Source: JBBQNY01 sp038330365
GTDB lineage: Bacteria; Pseudomonadota; Gammaproteobacteria; Xanthomonadales; Ahniellaceae
NCBI GenBank assembly: GCA_038330365.1
Contig: JBBQNY010000051.1
Span: 1-17,866 of the forward strand
Length of the DNA: 17,866 nt
Direction of reading: 5' to 3'
Shown here one piece after another: positions 7,141-14,333 of the stretch; within the stretch, counting starts at the first letter, position 1, and every line of letters starts with the position of its first letter. Both the position numbers and the translations under genes were made by a program. The notes under the pieces were generated by a model. It was not told where the DNA came from, did no database searches, and saw only the letters and a program-made list of their open reading frames with translations.

Positions 7141-7941
7141 TTACGGTTGCCACGGATCCTCCGGCAAGGTGTCCGCCATGGTCTTGATGACGTGTCCCAT
7201 GGTGTCGAGACCCACCACGTCTGCGGTGCGATAGGTCGCGGACTTGGGGCGGCCGATGGCGGGACCGGTCAAGGCGTCCACCACGTCAAAGCCAAGGCCG
7301 AACGCCTGCGTGTGGTGCATGGTGGCGAGCATGGAGAACACGCCGATGCGGTTGCCGATGAAATTCGGCGTGTCACGGGCGATCACCACGCCCTTGCCAA
7401 GCGTCGTGGTCACGAAAGTCTCGAGCGCCTCCAGCACGGCCGGGTCGGTGGCCGCCGTTGGAATGATTTCCGCGAGGTGCATGTAGCGGGGCGGATTGAA
7501 AAAATGCAGCCCACAGAAACGGTGGCGAAGTCCTTCGGCCAGAACCTTTGACAGTTCGGTGATGCCAAGGCCGGACGTATTGGAGGCGAGAATCGCGTGC
7601 GATGGAAGGTGAGGTTCGATCCTGTCGTAGAGCGACTTTTTCCAGTCCATGCGCTCGGCGATAGCCTCGATGATGAGGTCACAACCACCGAGCAGCGCCA
7701 GATTCTCGTCGTAATTGGCCGGCTTGATCGCGGCGGCGGTGGAGCGGGTCGCGAGCGGGGCGGGGGATAGTTTGGCGAGCCCGGCCAGTGCGCGGTCCAC
7801 GATGCCGTTGGCAGGGCCTTCCTTCGCGGCCAGGTCGAAGAGCACCACGTCCACGCCGGCATTGGCGAGGTGCGCGGCGATCTGGGCCCCCATGACGCCC
7901 GCACCGAGCACGGCGACCTTGCGAATCCGAATCTGGCTCAT
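7141..7941 (-). CDS. FadB-like N-terminal fragment: 3-hydroxyacyl-CoA dehydrogenase NAD-binding part
   Basis: 266 residues up to the premature TAA. The NAD-binding motif GAGVMG is at residues 13-18. IIEAIAE (90-96), SNTSGL (120-125) and the catalytic-site stretch LHFFNPP (145-151, His146) with the partner Glu158 in HLAEIIP follow. PNFIGNR (192-198) marks the join to the C-terminal dehydrogenase domain. The fragment ends inside that first C-terminal domain and lacks its closing helices (the LIDKGALGQKTGAGFY part), which lie after the stop. If made alone, it would probably be a poorly folded or inactive dehydrogenase. It resembles PaaH/Hbd-type single-domain dehydrogenases (about 280-300 aa) in order of motifs but is about 20-30 residues short. 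Confidence 0.75.
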   Translation of the reverse strand: MSQIRIRKVAVLGAGVMGAQIAAHLANAGVDVVLFDLAAKEGPANGIVDRALAGLAKLSPAPLATRSTAAAIKPANYDENLALLGGCDLIIEAIAERMDWKKSLYDRIEPHLPSHAILASNTSGLGITELSKVLAEGLRHRFCGLHFFNPPRYMHLAEIIPTAATDPAVLEALETFVTTTLGKGVVIARDTPNFIGNRIGVFSMLATMHHTQAFGLGFDVVDALTGPAIGRPKSATYRTADVVGLDTMGHVIKTMADTLPEDPWQP

Positions 7942-7974
7942 CGATTTCCCCTGGTTTAGGTATCACCACACTGC

Positions 7975-8040
7975 ATGAGCAATAACATTAAATGTATCAT
8001 TTAACACATTGAAATTAAACAATATATTATGCGGAATAAT
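7975..8040. promoter_or_regulatory. AT-rich promoter region of fadBA
   Basis: 66 bases with only 14 G or C (about 21%), in a genome region otherwise above 60% GC. It sits 34 bases upstream of the fadB start codon. On the minus strand it offers candidate sigma-70 hexamers (TTGTTT and TACATT), though the spacing of that pair is 20 bases, so the assignment is weak. It also contains the palindrome at 7988-8004. The composition strongly suggests a regulated promoter for the beta-oxidation operon. Confidence 0.6.
7988..8004. promoter_or_regulatory. Perfect palindromic operator candidate
   Basis: TTAAATG, TAT, CATTTAA: two perfect 7-base arms around a 3-base centre. It overlaps the best -10 candidate (TACATT) of the fadB promoter, the position expected for a repressor. 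In other proteobacteria fad operons are controlled by acyl-CoA-responsive TetR- or GntR-type repressors (PsrA, FadR). This palindrome does not match the PsrA pattern I remember (GAAAC...GTTTC), so the regulator is unknown. Confidence 0.5.
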
Positions 8041-8416
8041 CCATGGCTGCAGCGTGGATTCTGACAGCGTGAGCAGCAAGTCTAGTGCCTCCGCAACGAC
8101 TGCGGCGACGTGTTTCTCGGCCGCAATGACCGTGCGCGGCGATCCCGGTCAGGCACGCGCCGGGTGGGCTGCGGACGCGCTGTGATTCCTGAAAAATCGA
8201 GCGCGGCTGCCGCGTCCGAGTGAAGCCCGACCGCGTCGGGCACCGGAGTGATCCGGGAATGCGTTCACGACGTGCTTCACAGATGTCGGAACTGTGGCAC
8301 GAGTACACTGCAAGTCCCAGTTTTTTCGACCTTTTGTGTTACTCTTCCGACCCTTCCGGGCGCAGCTCAAGTCGCCCATTTCACAACTTCTTGATCTTCT
8401 ACAGGATTAACCGGAT
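8041..8416. other. Intergenic region between fadB and ndk promoters
   Basis: GC-rich sequence between the AT-rich fadB promoter and ndk. I see no gene: open frames on either strand are short and unlike known proteins. Short inverted repeats such as CCGCA-ACGA-CTGCGG (near 8095) are weak. A plausible ndk promoter lies toward the right end (8337-8345). Confidence 0.5.
8337..8345 (+). promoter_or_regulatory. Possible extended -10 promoter element of ndk
   Basis: TGTTACTCT reads as an extended -10 (TGn followed by TACTCT) about 70 bases before the ndk start, within a T-rich patch (TTTTTTCGACCTTTTG). No good -35 hexamer sits at 16-18 bases, which is tolerable for extended -10 promoters. Tentative. 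Confidence 0.3.
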
Positions 8417-8842
8417 ATGGCGGTGGAACGAACGTTGTCGATCATCAAACCCGATGCCGTGGCCAAGAATGTGATTGGAGAGATCTATTCCCGCTTCGAA
8501 CGTGCTGGCCTGCGCATCGTTGCCGCGCGCATGCGGCGCCTGTCGCGCGAAGAAGCCGAAGGATTCTACGCGGAGCACAGTGCGAGGCCGTTCTTCGCTC
8601 CGCTGGTCGAGTTCATGACATCGGGCCCCGTAATCGTGCAGGTGCTCGAAGGCGAGAACGCGGTCGCGAAGCATCGCGAAATCATGGGCGCGACGAATCC
8701 GAAAGACGCCGCGGCGGGCACCATCCGGGCGGACTTCGCCGAGTCCATCGATGCCAATGCGGTGCATGGTTCGGACGCGCCCGACACGGCGGCGCGAGAG
8801 ATTGATTATTTCTTCAAGTCCGCGGAACTCTGCGCGCGCTGA
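8417..8842 (+). CDS. ndk: Nucleoside diphosphate kinase
   Basis: 141 residues, full length. The enzyme transfers the gamma phosphate from ATP to other (d)NDPs through a phosphohistidine, balancing nucleotide pools in the cytoplasm. Seen here: the N-terminal ERTLSIIKPDAV, Lys11 of the KPDA motif, GATNPKDAAAGTIR (91-104), and the active-site NAVHGSD with His117. It is the first gene of the conserved ndk-rlmN-pilF-rodZ block. A weak AGGA lies about ten bases before the ATG. The 12-base gap to rlmN suggests co-transcription. Confidence 0.97.
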   Translation: MAVERTLSIIKPDAVAKNVIGEIYSRFERAGLRIVAARMRRLSREEAEGFYAEHSARPFFAPLVEFMTSGPVIVQVLEGENAVAKHREIMGATNPKDAAAGTIRADFAESIDANAVHGSDAPDTAAREIDYFFKSAELCAR

Positions 8843-8854
8843 GCGCCTGACACC

Positions 8855-9976
8855 GTGAACAGCTCGCTGCCCGTCAATCTGCTGGATCTGGATCGCGAAA
8901 GATTCGAGTCCTTTTTCGCCGATCTCGGCGAGAAGCGCTTTCGTGCGCACCAGATGATGAAGTGGATCTACCACCATCACGTCACGGATTTCGAGGCCAT
9001 GACCGACATCGGTCGCGCGCTCCGTGCGCGGCTCGAGGATCGGGCGGAAATCCGGCTTCCCGAGACGCTGCTCGAACAGAACTCGGTCGACGGCACGACC
9101 AAGTGGATGCTGGGCTTGCCCGGCGGCAATGCCATTGAGACCGTCCACATCCCGGAGCCGACACGCGGCACGCTGTGCGTTTCCTCGCAGGTGGGTTGCG
9201 CGCTCAACTGCTCTTTCTGCTCCACGGGCATGCAGGGCTTCAATCGCAATCTTTCGACCGCGGAAATTATCGGGCAGGTATGGGTTGCGTCGCGCGCGCT
9301 CGGCAACCAGACGCGCGGCAACCGCCGTATCACCAACGTCGTGATGATGGGCATGGGCGAGCCGTTGCTCAACTACGACGCCGTTGTGCCCGCCATGAGC
9401 CTGATGCGGGACGACTTCGGGTTCGGACTCGCAAGCAAGCGCGTAACGCTGTCAACCGCAGGCCTCGTGCCGATGATTGACCAGCTGGCGGAGTCGGCGG
9501 ACGTCAGTCTCGCCGTTTCGCTGCACGCGCCCGACGATGCGCTGCGCGACACCCTGGTGCCACTCAATCGCAAATACCCGATCGCCGAATTGATGTCGGC
9601 GTGTGCACGTTATGCGGCGGCGCGTCCGCGCTCTTCCATCACTTTCGAATACACCTTGATGGATGGCATCAATGATCGGCCGGAACAGGCGCGAGCGCTG
9701 GTGCGCCTCCTGCGCCGACTGCCTTCAAAGCTCAACCTGATCCCGTTCAACCCATTCCCGGGCGCGCCTTACAAGCGCTCGAAGCCCGAAGCAATTGCTG
9801 CGTTCCAGCGCATCGTGATGGATGCGGGGCTCATCGCCACCGTGCGGCGCACGCGCGGCGACGACATCGACGCCGCATGCGGTCAGCTGGTGGGCAAAGT
9901 CGTTGACCGCACGCGCCGCAGCCGCACGCTGCGCGAACGCAACGTCGCCGCGGAGGTGTCCGCCGATGCCGCGTAA
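8855..9976 (+). CDS. rlmN: Dual-specificity RNA methyltransferase RlmN
   Basis: 373 residues, a radical-SAM enzyme that makes 2-methyladenosine at A2503 of 23S rRNA and A37 of some tRNAs. The iron-sulfur cluster motif CALNCSFC gives Cys115, Cys119 and Cys122. MGMGEPLLN (165-173) is the SAM-binding GEP motif. SLAVSLHAPDD and NLIPFNPFPG are the usual later motifs. The conserved C-terminal Cys342 (DAACGQL) is the methyl-carrying cysteine. The start is GTG, 12 bases after ndk, with no strong ribosome binding site, which suggests coupling to ndk translation. The 3' end overlaps pilF by 11 bases. Confidence 0.97.
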   Translation: MNSSLPVNLLDLDRERFESFFADLGEKRFRAHQMMKWIYHHHVTDFEAMTDIGRALRARLEDRAEIRLPETLLEQNSVDGTTKWMLGLPGGNAIETVHIPEPTRGTLCVSSQVGCALNCSFCSTGMQGFNRNLSTAEIIGQVWVASRALGNQTRGNRRITNVVMMGMGEPLLNYDAVVPAMSLMRDDFGFGLASKRVTLSTAGLVPMIDQLAESADVSLAVSLHAPDDALRDTLVPLNRKYPIAELMSACARYAAARPRSSITFEYTLMDGINDRPEQARALVRLLRRLPSKLNLIPFNPFPGAPYKRSKPEAIAAFQRIVMDAGLIATVRRTRGDDIDAACGQLVGKVVDRTRRSRTLRERNVAAEVSADAA

Positions 9977-10796
9977 CGTGTCCCCACTCGTGGCCATGGT
10001 CTGCGCCGGAACCGTGGCGTTGATGATCGGCGCCTGCAGTGGACAGGTCAGCTTTGGCAAAAGCAACAAGATAGATGCTTCGCGCAAAGACAAGAAGGAT
10101 CGGCGCGAAACCGCGATTGATCGGATCGAAAGCGAGTCCGATCCCAATCGGGCAGCCGATATCAACGTGAGCCTCGGCCGCGGTTACATGGAGCAGGGCC
10201 AGAACGAGGTGGCGCTGCAGAAATTCAAGCGCGCGCTCGAGATCTCCCCGAACCTGCCCATTGCGCATACTGCAATCGCGGTCCTGTACGAGCGTCTGGG
10301 TGCCGACGAGGAAGCGGGCATGCACTATCAGAAGGCTGCCGATCTGGATCGCAAGTCGGGCGTGATGAACAACAATTATGGAACTTGGCTGTGCCGCCGC
10401 GGGCAGCTCAAGGAAGCGGATCGGCGCTTCGCCGTGGCGCTTGCCGATCCGTTTTACGAGACTCCTTCGGTGGCGCTGGGCAACCGGGCCGCCTGCGCGC
10501 TCAAGGGCGGCAACCTGGACGTCGCCGAGTCGACTCTGGAACAGGCATTGAAGCTCGATCCGCGCAATGGCGTGGCGCTGCTGTCAATGGCGGAACTGCA
10601 GTTCCAGCGCAAGGAATATTTCCGTGCAAGCGCCTTCGTCCAGCGCTACGAGACGGCACAGAAGGCGAATGTGGACAGTCTCATTCTCGGATATCGAATC
10701 GAACAGGCGCTCGGCAAGTCCGATGCGGCCAATGAATATCGCAATCGCCTGCGGCGCGACTTTCCAGAGTCGGCGCAGGCACAGTCATTGAACTAG
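9966..10796 (+). CDS. pilF: Type IV pilus biogenesis/stability lipoprotein PilF (PilW)
   Basis: 276 residues. The N-terminus is a lipoprotein signal with lipobox IGAC (Cys24) and Ser at +2, predicting outer-membrane sorting. TPR repeats follow from about residue 63 (NVSLGRGYMEQGQNEVALQKFKRAL and later ones). The NNNYGTWLC stretch (135-143) is characteristic of PilF, the pilotin that delivers the PilQ secretin to the outer membrane for type IV pili. The start is placed at ATG 9966 because GAGGTG lies seven bases upstream and the lipoprotein signal follows at once. The open frame upstream of it is the shadow of rlmN. Its position between rlmN and rodZ is the standard one in Pseudomonas and Xanthomonas. 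Confidence 0.93.
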   Translation: MPRNVSPLVAMVCAGTVALMIGACSGQVSFGKSNKIDASRKDKKDRRETAIDRIESESDPNRAADINVSLGRGYMEQGQNEVALQKFKRALEISPNLPIAHTAIAVLYERLGADEEAGMHYQKAADLDRKSGVMNNNYGTWLCRRGQLKEADRRFAVALADPFYETPSVALGNRAACALKGGNLDVAESTLEQALKLDPRNGVALLSMAELQFQRKEYFRASAFVQRYETAQKANVDSLILGYRIEQALGKSDAANEYRNRLRRDFPESAQAQSLN

Positions 10797-10809
10797 GGGT
10801 GGTGATCAG

Positions 10810-12018
10810 ATGAGCCGGATCGAGAGTGGGATGAAAACCCCGGAGTTTGTTCTCAGGCACGAAGAGCGGGATCGTTCCCAGATGCCGCTGTGGCCCGAGC
10901 TCGAACGCGAACTTGAGCGGGCCGTGGCGTTGCTTGACGACAGTGCCGCCGAAGGCTCGTCCGATTTGCTGCTGCCTGAAGCCGAGAGCGCTGGGGAACA
11001 GGTCGAACCCGTCGCCGCCCCTGCGGCTCTGCCTGCGCGTTTCGCGATGCCCAACGAATTCACGGCGCCCGCAGCCACGGTTTCCAGCCAGGACCGGGTC
11101 GCTGGCAGCAACGACCTCGGCGTGACCTTCGACGACACAGCCGGGGATCCCGATCGGGATCTCGGCATGCGGCTGCAGGCTGCGCGCGATCGCGCCGGGA
11201 TCGGACGCGACGAGGTTTCACGTCGCACGCGCATCGCGCCGGCGCTCATTGTCGCGATGGAGGAGGGCCGATTCTCGCGCCTGGGCGCGCGCATTTTCGC
11301 GATTGGCTATCTGCGCTCCTTTGCCCGCGTTGTGGAACTGCCCGAGGCGGTCGTGGCGACATGGGAAGCGCGATCGGGCGGTAGTCCGGATCCGGCGCCC
11401 GTGCATTCGGTTGCGGCGGGTGCCGGTCGACGTCCGACGCGACAGGTCGCCAGTCCCATCCTGTACACCCTGCTCACGGCACTCATCGCGGTGCCGGCCT
11501 ACTACGGCGTGAGACAGGCCCAGCAGTCTCCGCTGATGTCTGGGGATGGTGGATTCGTTACTGATACGCAGACGCCCCCCGCAATGGATGAAGCTTCGTC
11601 TGCATCGTTGGAGTCGCGTGCCGCTGCCGAAGTCGACGCGCGCCCTGGTGCACCCGCGCATGCGGCTGCGGAAACCTGGAAACAGCCTTTGATGGCTTCC
11701 ATGACCCCAATGCTGGGCGAAAATACGCTGTCACCACCGATTGCGGCCGCGCCTGCGCCGATCGCCGGGTTGCGCCGGATTGAGCTCGAACTCAGGGAAC
11801 AAAGCTGGATCGAGATCACCGCCGACGAGGATCGCGTAATCGAGCGGGGGCTGCTTGCGGCGGGCAGCCGTCATCGCTATGACGTGCCGCCGAACGCGCA
11901 TTTCCGCATCGGCGACGTAGGGGCTGTCACGCTCCGGGCGGACGGCGAGGCGATCGATCTGGTGCCACTCGCCCGCGCCAATGTGGCCAGTTTCGAACTG
12001 CAGCAGGTGCGTCCGTAG
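10810..12018 (+). CDS. rodZ: RodZ-like cytoskeletal protein with a long N-terminal extension
   Basis: 402 residues. A Cro/CI-type helix-turn-helix domain (HTH_25) spans about 118-185 (LGMRLQAARDRAGIGRDEVS, ARIFAIGYLRSFAR). One transmembrane helix is at about 215-232 (PILYTLLTALIAVPAYYG). A Pro/Ala-rich periplasmic linker follows, then the C-terminal DUF4115 beta domain from about 322 (RRIELELREQSWIEI to DLVPLARANVASFEL). RodZ links MreB to the elongation machinery and helps set rod shape. The unusual part is residues 1-117, an acidic, low-complexity region before the HTH, which in typical RodZ starts near residue 10-25. The start is supported by a G-rich AGGGGTGG 8-15 bases upstream. Gap to pilF is 13 bases. 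Function by homology and synteny. Confidence 0.88.
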   Translation: MSRIESGMKTPEFVLRHEERDRSQMPLWPELERELERAVALLDDSAAEGSSDLLLPEAESAGEQVEPVAAPAALPARFAMPNEFTAPAATVSSQDRVAGSNDLGVTFDDTAGDPDRDLGMRLQAARDRAGIGRDEVSRRTRIAPALIVAMEEGRFSRLGARIFAIGYLRSFARVVELPEAVVATWEARSGGSPDPAPVHSVAAGAGRRPTRQVASPILYTLLTALIAVPAYYGVRQAQQSPLMSGDGGFVTDTQTPPAMDEASSASLESRAAAEVDARPGAPAHAAAETWKQPLMASMTPMLGENTLSPPIAAAPAPIAGLRRIELELREQSWIEITADEDRVIERGLLAAGSRHRYDVPPNAHFRIGDVGAVTLRADGEAIDLVPLARANVASFELQQVRP

Positions 12019-12323
12019 GGTCCAGCGTCTGGCTTCACGCTGAGATTTGCCGGGGCGCGCGACGTGTGTCCGGCGAGTCGGGAACCTGCGGTCACAACGG
12101 TGTTCCAAGTGCCTCGAGTCCTACGTCAGGGGCACTTTCGGCATCACCTATTCTTTTGCAATGAGTTGGTTGGGCCACTTTGTCTGCTCGCTGGTCTGTG
12201 CAGCGAGAGACTCGCAATACGGAAACCGATGCTTCCCCGCCTCGCCTTGACTCGCGCGCAGGCAAAGCGGTGACGCTGACGTGGCATTGACCGGAGGGTC
12301 ATTGGTGCAAATCCGGCTGTCGG

Positions 12324-12335
12324 TGAGGGCCCTCA
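12324..12335. repeat. Perfect 12-base palindrome
   Basis: TGAGGGCCCTCA, nested inside a wider CGGCTG ... CAGCCG inverted repeat (12314-12338 region). It could be an operator or part of a leader hairpin upstream of yfgM. Confidence 0.5.
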
Positions 12336-12419
12336 GCCGTTACTCTTCGCATTCTCCGTCGCGCTTTCCGGTCCGGAACCCTGCCGCAGCGTCGCCTGGC
12401 AGGGCACCGAAGACCGGCA

Positions 12420-12434
12420 GGCACCTCGGGTGCC
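12420..12434 (+). repeat. Perfect 6-bp hairpin before yfgM
   Basis: GGCACC, loop TCG, GGTGCC, within a longer CCGGCA ... TGCCGG arrangement. It ends 52 bases before the yfgM start and has no T-run after it, so it is a poor intrinsic terminator. Confidence 0.5.
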
Positions 12435-12486
12435 GGACGTGCATCGACAGGCGCCCCGCGACCCATTTCAAACACGTGGAGCAGCA

Positions 12487-13167
12487 ATGACCATAGACAT
12501 GATGGACGAACACGAACGATCCGAGTTCGTCCGCGGATGGTTGCGGCAGAATGCCGCGGTCATGCTGGGTGGCGTCGGCCTCGGCATCGCCGTGCTGGTG
12601 GGTATCCAGTTCTGGCAGAAACACCAGCAGGGTCGCCGCGAGCAGGCGCAGCTGATTTATCGTCAGCTTGAGCAGGCGGTCGACAAGAAGGACGACAAAC
12701 TCAGCACGCAGCTGGCAGGACGATTGCGCGGCGACTTCAAGGGCACGCCTTACGCGGTGTTCGCGGAGTTGCACGATGTCCGTCGACTGCAGGAATCGGG
12801 CGAACTCAAACAGGCCAGCGAGTTGCTCTCCATCGCCAAGGCGGAGGCGAAGATGCCCGAGCTCGTCGATCTCTCCAGTCTTCGTCTGGCGCGACTGAAG
12901 CTTGTCGACGGCGACGCCGCCGGTGCTCTGTCCCTGGCTGAAGGTGTGGAGTCGGCCGGTTTCAAGGCCCTGGCGGATGAAGTACGAGGTGATGCGCTGA
13001 GCGCGCTGAAACGACCGGACGATGCCGCCAAGGCGTATGAGGCTGCACTTGCGGGACTGGATGCAACTTCGCCGCAGCGCACTGTAGTCGAATACAAGCG
13101 CCATGATCTGGCGCTTGCGGGACCGCCGGCGCCGACAAAAACACCATCCGGCAAGGGGAAGAGCTGA
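12487..13167 (+). CDS. yfgM: YfgM family tetratricopeptide membrane protein
   Basis: 226 residues. A short cytoplasmic N-terminus (DEHERSEFVRGWLRQN) precedes one transmembrane helix at about 23-42 (AAVMLGGVGLGIAVLVGIQF). The rest is a periplasmic TPR-like helical domain (QGRREQAQLIYRQLEQAV, GELKQASELLSIAKAEA, AKAYEAALAGL). YfgM is an inner-membrane periplasmic chaperone partner of PpiD/SecYEG in E. coli. The start ATG 12487 is chosen because GGAG lies five bases upstream. The open frame extends 19 codons further upstream with no conserved sequence. The C-terminal PAPTKTPSGKGKS is low complexity. It overlaps bamB by one base (TGATG). Confidence 0.92.
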   Translation: MTIDMMDEHERSEFVRGWLRQNAAVMLGGVGLGIAVLVGIQFWQKHQQGRREQAQLIYRQLEQAVDKKDDKLSTQLAGRLRGDFKGTPYAVFAELHDVRRLQESGELKQASELLSIAKAEAKMPELVDLSSLRLARLKLVDGDAAGALSLAEGVESAGFKALADEVRGDALSALKRPDDAAKAYEAALAGLDATSPQRTVVEYKRHDLALAGPPAPTKTPSGKGKS

Positions 13168-14333
13168 TGCGCATACTGGTCATCCTGCTGCTGACGGTGG
13201 CGCTCGGGGTCTCGGGCTGCACCACCATACGCAACGTGTTTCGCGGCACCTCGAAAGACAACGTGGATCCGCCGGTCGAACTCACGGAATTCACGCAGTC
13301 CGTCGCGGTCACGAAGTTGTGGAGCCGCAATCTCGGCGGCGGTATGCCGAAAGCAGGACTGCGGCAATCACCGTCGCTGTCGGAAAATCGCCTCTACGCC
13401 GCAGATCCCGGCGGCGCGTTGTACGCGCTCGACGCCGCCACCGGCGCCGAAGTCTGGAAGGTCGACACCGGTCTTCGTCTCGGCTCAGGTACCGCGGTGG
13501 GCGATGGCCTTGTTGTCGTCGGCACGCTGGACGGCAAGCTGCTGGCCTTCGATGCCGAGAGCGGTCGCAGCCGCTGGACAGCCGATTTGTCATCGGAAGC
13601 CCTGGCAGCGCCTTCGATCGCAGATGGCATCGTGATCGCGCGCACCGTCGACGGCCGCTCCTACGGATTCGATGTCACGGACGGCAAGCGTTCCTGGGTT
13701 TTCGACCGTGGCGTGCCGATTCTTTCGCTGCGCGGGAACTCGGCGCCGCTGGTGGTGAATTCGCGCGTCCTGCTCGCTTACGACAGCGGCAAGGTTGCGG
13801 CGGTGGATACCGGCAATGGCAGCTTGATCTGGGAACAGACTCTGGCGGAAGGCGAAGGCCGTTCCGAGATCGACCGCACTGTGGACATCGATGGCGATCT
13901 GGTCGCGGAAGGCTCGCGTGGATACGCCGTGGCCTACGGCACCGGCGTTGTGGCTTTCGATGTGGAGTCCGGTCGCATCGCGTGGACGCGTGCGCTCAAA
14001 TCCTACGGCGGCGTCGCGTTGTCGGGCGAACGCCTGTTCGTTGCCGACGCCGAGGGCGTCGTCTGGTGCCTCAACGCCGGTGACGGTCGGGTGCTGTGGA
14101 AGAAGGAGGGCCTGGGCTATCGCTTCCTTTCGACGCCGGCTGTGGTGGGTGAGTACGTGGTGGTGGCCGACTTCGAGGGATACGTCCACTGGCTCAGCGC
14201 AAAGGATGGCGCCTTCGCTGCGCGCAGCCGTGTGGATGACAAAGGTGTTCGCACGACGCCCCTGACCCGCGGCAACACGACCTGGGTTCTGGGAAATGGA
14301 GGCGAAGTGACGGCGTTCCGCGTAGGCGGATGA
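13167..14333 (+). CDS. bamB: Outer-membrane assembly lipoprotein BamB
   Basis: 388 residues. The signal peptide ends in the lipobox VSGC (Cys18), with Thr at +2 for outer-membrane sorting. The rest is a beta-propeller of PQQ-like repeats, seen as recurring blades with LYALDAATGAEVWK (88-101), LLAFDAESGRSRW, VAAVDTGNGSLIWEQ, VVAFDVESGRIAW and VVWCLNAGDGRVLWKK. BamB is a subunit of the BAM complex that inserts outer-membrane beta-barrels. Length is normal. It starts one base inside the yfgM stop and its stop overlaps der by four bases, so yfgM, bamB and der are translationally coupled, as in other gammaproteobacteria. Confidence 0.96.
   Translation: MRILVILLLTVALGVSGCTTIRNVFRGTSKDNVDPPVELTEFTQSVAVTKLWSRNLGGGMPKAGLRQSPSLSENRLYAADPGGALYALDAATGAEVWKVDTGLRLGSGTAVGDGLVVVGTLDGKLLAFDAESGRSRWTADLSSEALAAPSIADGIVIARTVDGRSYGFDVTDGKRSWVFDRGVPILSLRGNSAPLVVNSRVLLAYDSGKVAAVDTGNGSLIWEQTLAEGEGRSEIDRTVDIDGDLVAEGSRGYAVAYGTGVVAFDVESGRIAWTRALKSYGGVALSGERLFVADAEGVVWCLNAGDGRVLWKKEGLGYRFLSTPAVVGEYVVVADFEGYVHWLSAKDGAFAARSRVDDKGVRTTPLTRGNTTWVLGNGGEVTAFRVGG

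Larger units (their letters stand above)
5572..7941 (-). pseudogene. fadB: fadB-like 3-hydroxyacyl-CoA dehydrogenase / enoyl-CoA hydratase gene with an internal TAA stop
   Basis: The whole region reads as one gene of 789 codons, the usual length for the two-domain beta-oxidation protein that pairs with FadA in many proteobacteria. The domain order is NAD-binding 3-hydroxyacyl-CoA dehydrogenase, two 3HCDH C-terminal domains, and C-terminal enoyl-CoA hydratase. Codon 267 (bases 7141-7143 on the minus strand) is TAA. The reading frame before it (DTLPEDPWQP) and after it (FNAPDVLLALIDKGALGQK) continues the family sequence without loss, gain or frameshift. So the only visible lesion is one stop codon. 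It may be a recent nonsense mutation, a sequence error, or, less likely, a true split. The ATG start has AGGGGA six bases upstream. Everything else in the gene looks intact, including the hydratase glycine-rich motifs. Confidence 0.8.
12019..12486. other. 468-bp hairpin-rich gap in place of ispG-hisS
   Basis: Neither ispG nor hisS, which normally lie between rodZ and yfgM, nor any remnant of their motifs is visible. Open frames here are short and unlike known proteins. The gap holds inverted repeats that could fold: AAGTGCC/GGCACTT (12107-12137), CTCGCTG/CAGCGAG (12187-12207, perfect 7 bp), the 12-base palindrome TGAGGGCCCTCA (12324-12335), and GGCACC-TCG-GGTGCC (12420-12434). It may carry the yfgM promoter and a structured leader. 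I found no recognisable RNA family or a terminator with a T-run. Confidence 0.55.

Noticed and set aside
8295..8311. Possible sigma-54 promoter (TGGCACG ... CTGC) upstream of ndk
   Set aside because: The GG to GC spacing is two bases too long for a -24/-12 promoter, and ndk is not a usual sigma-54 target.
9822..9965. Upstream extension of the pilF frame
   Set aside because: It overlaps rlmN coding sequence. The lipoprotein signal and GAGGTG ribosome binding site place the start at 9966.
12290..12345. Resemblance to a tRNA T-arm or cobalamin riboswitch (GGTGCAAATCCGGC)
   Set aside because: Only a short local match. No cloverleaf, acceptor pairing or conserved B12-box could be built around it.
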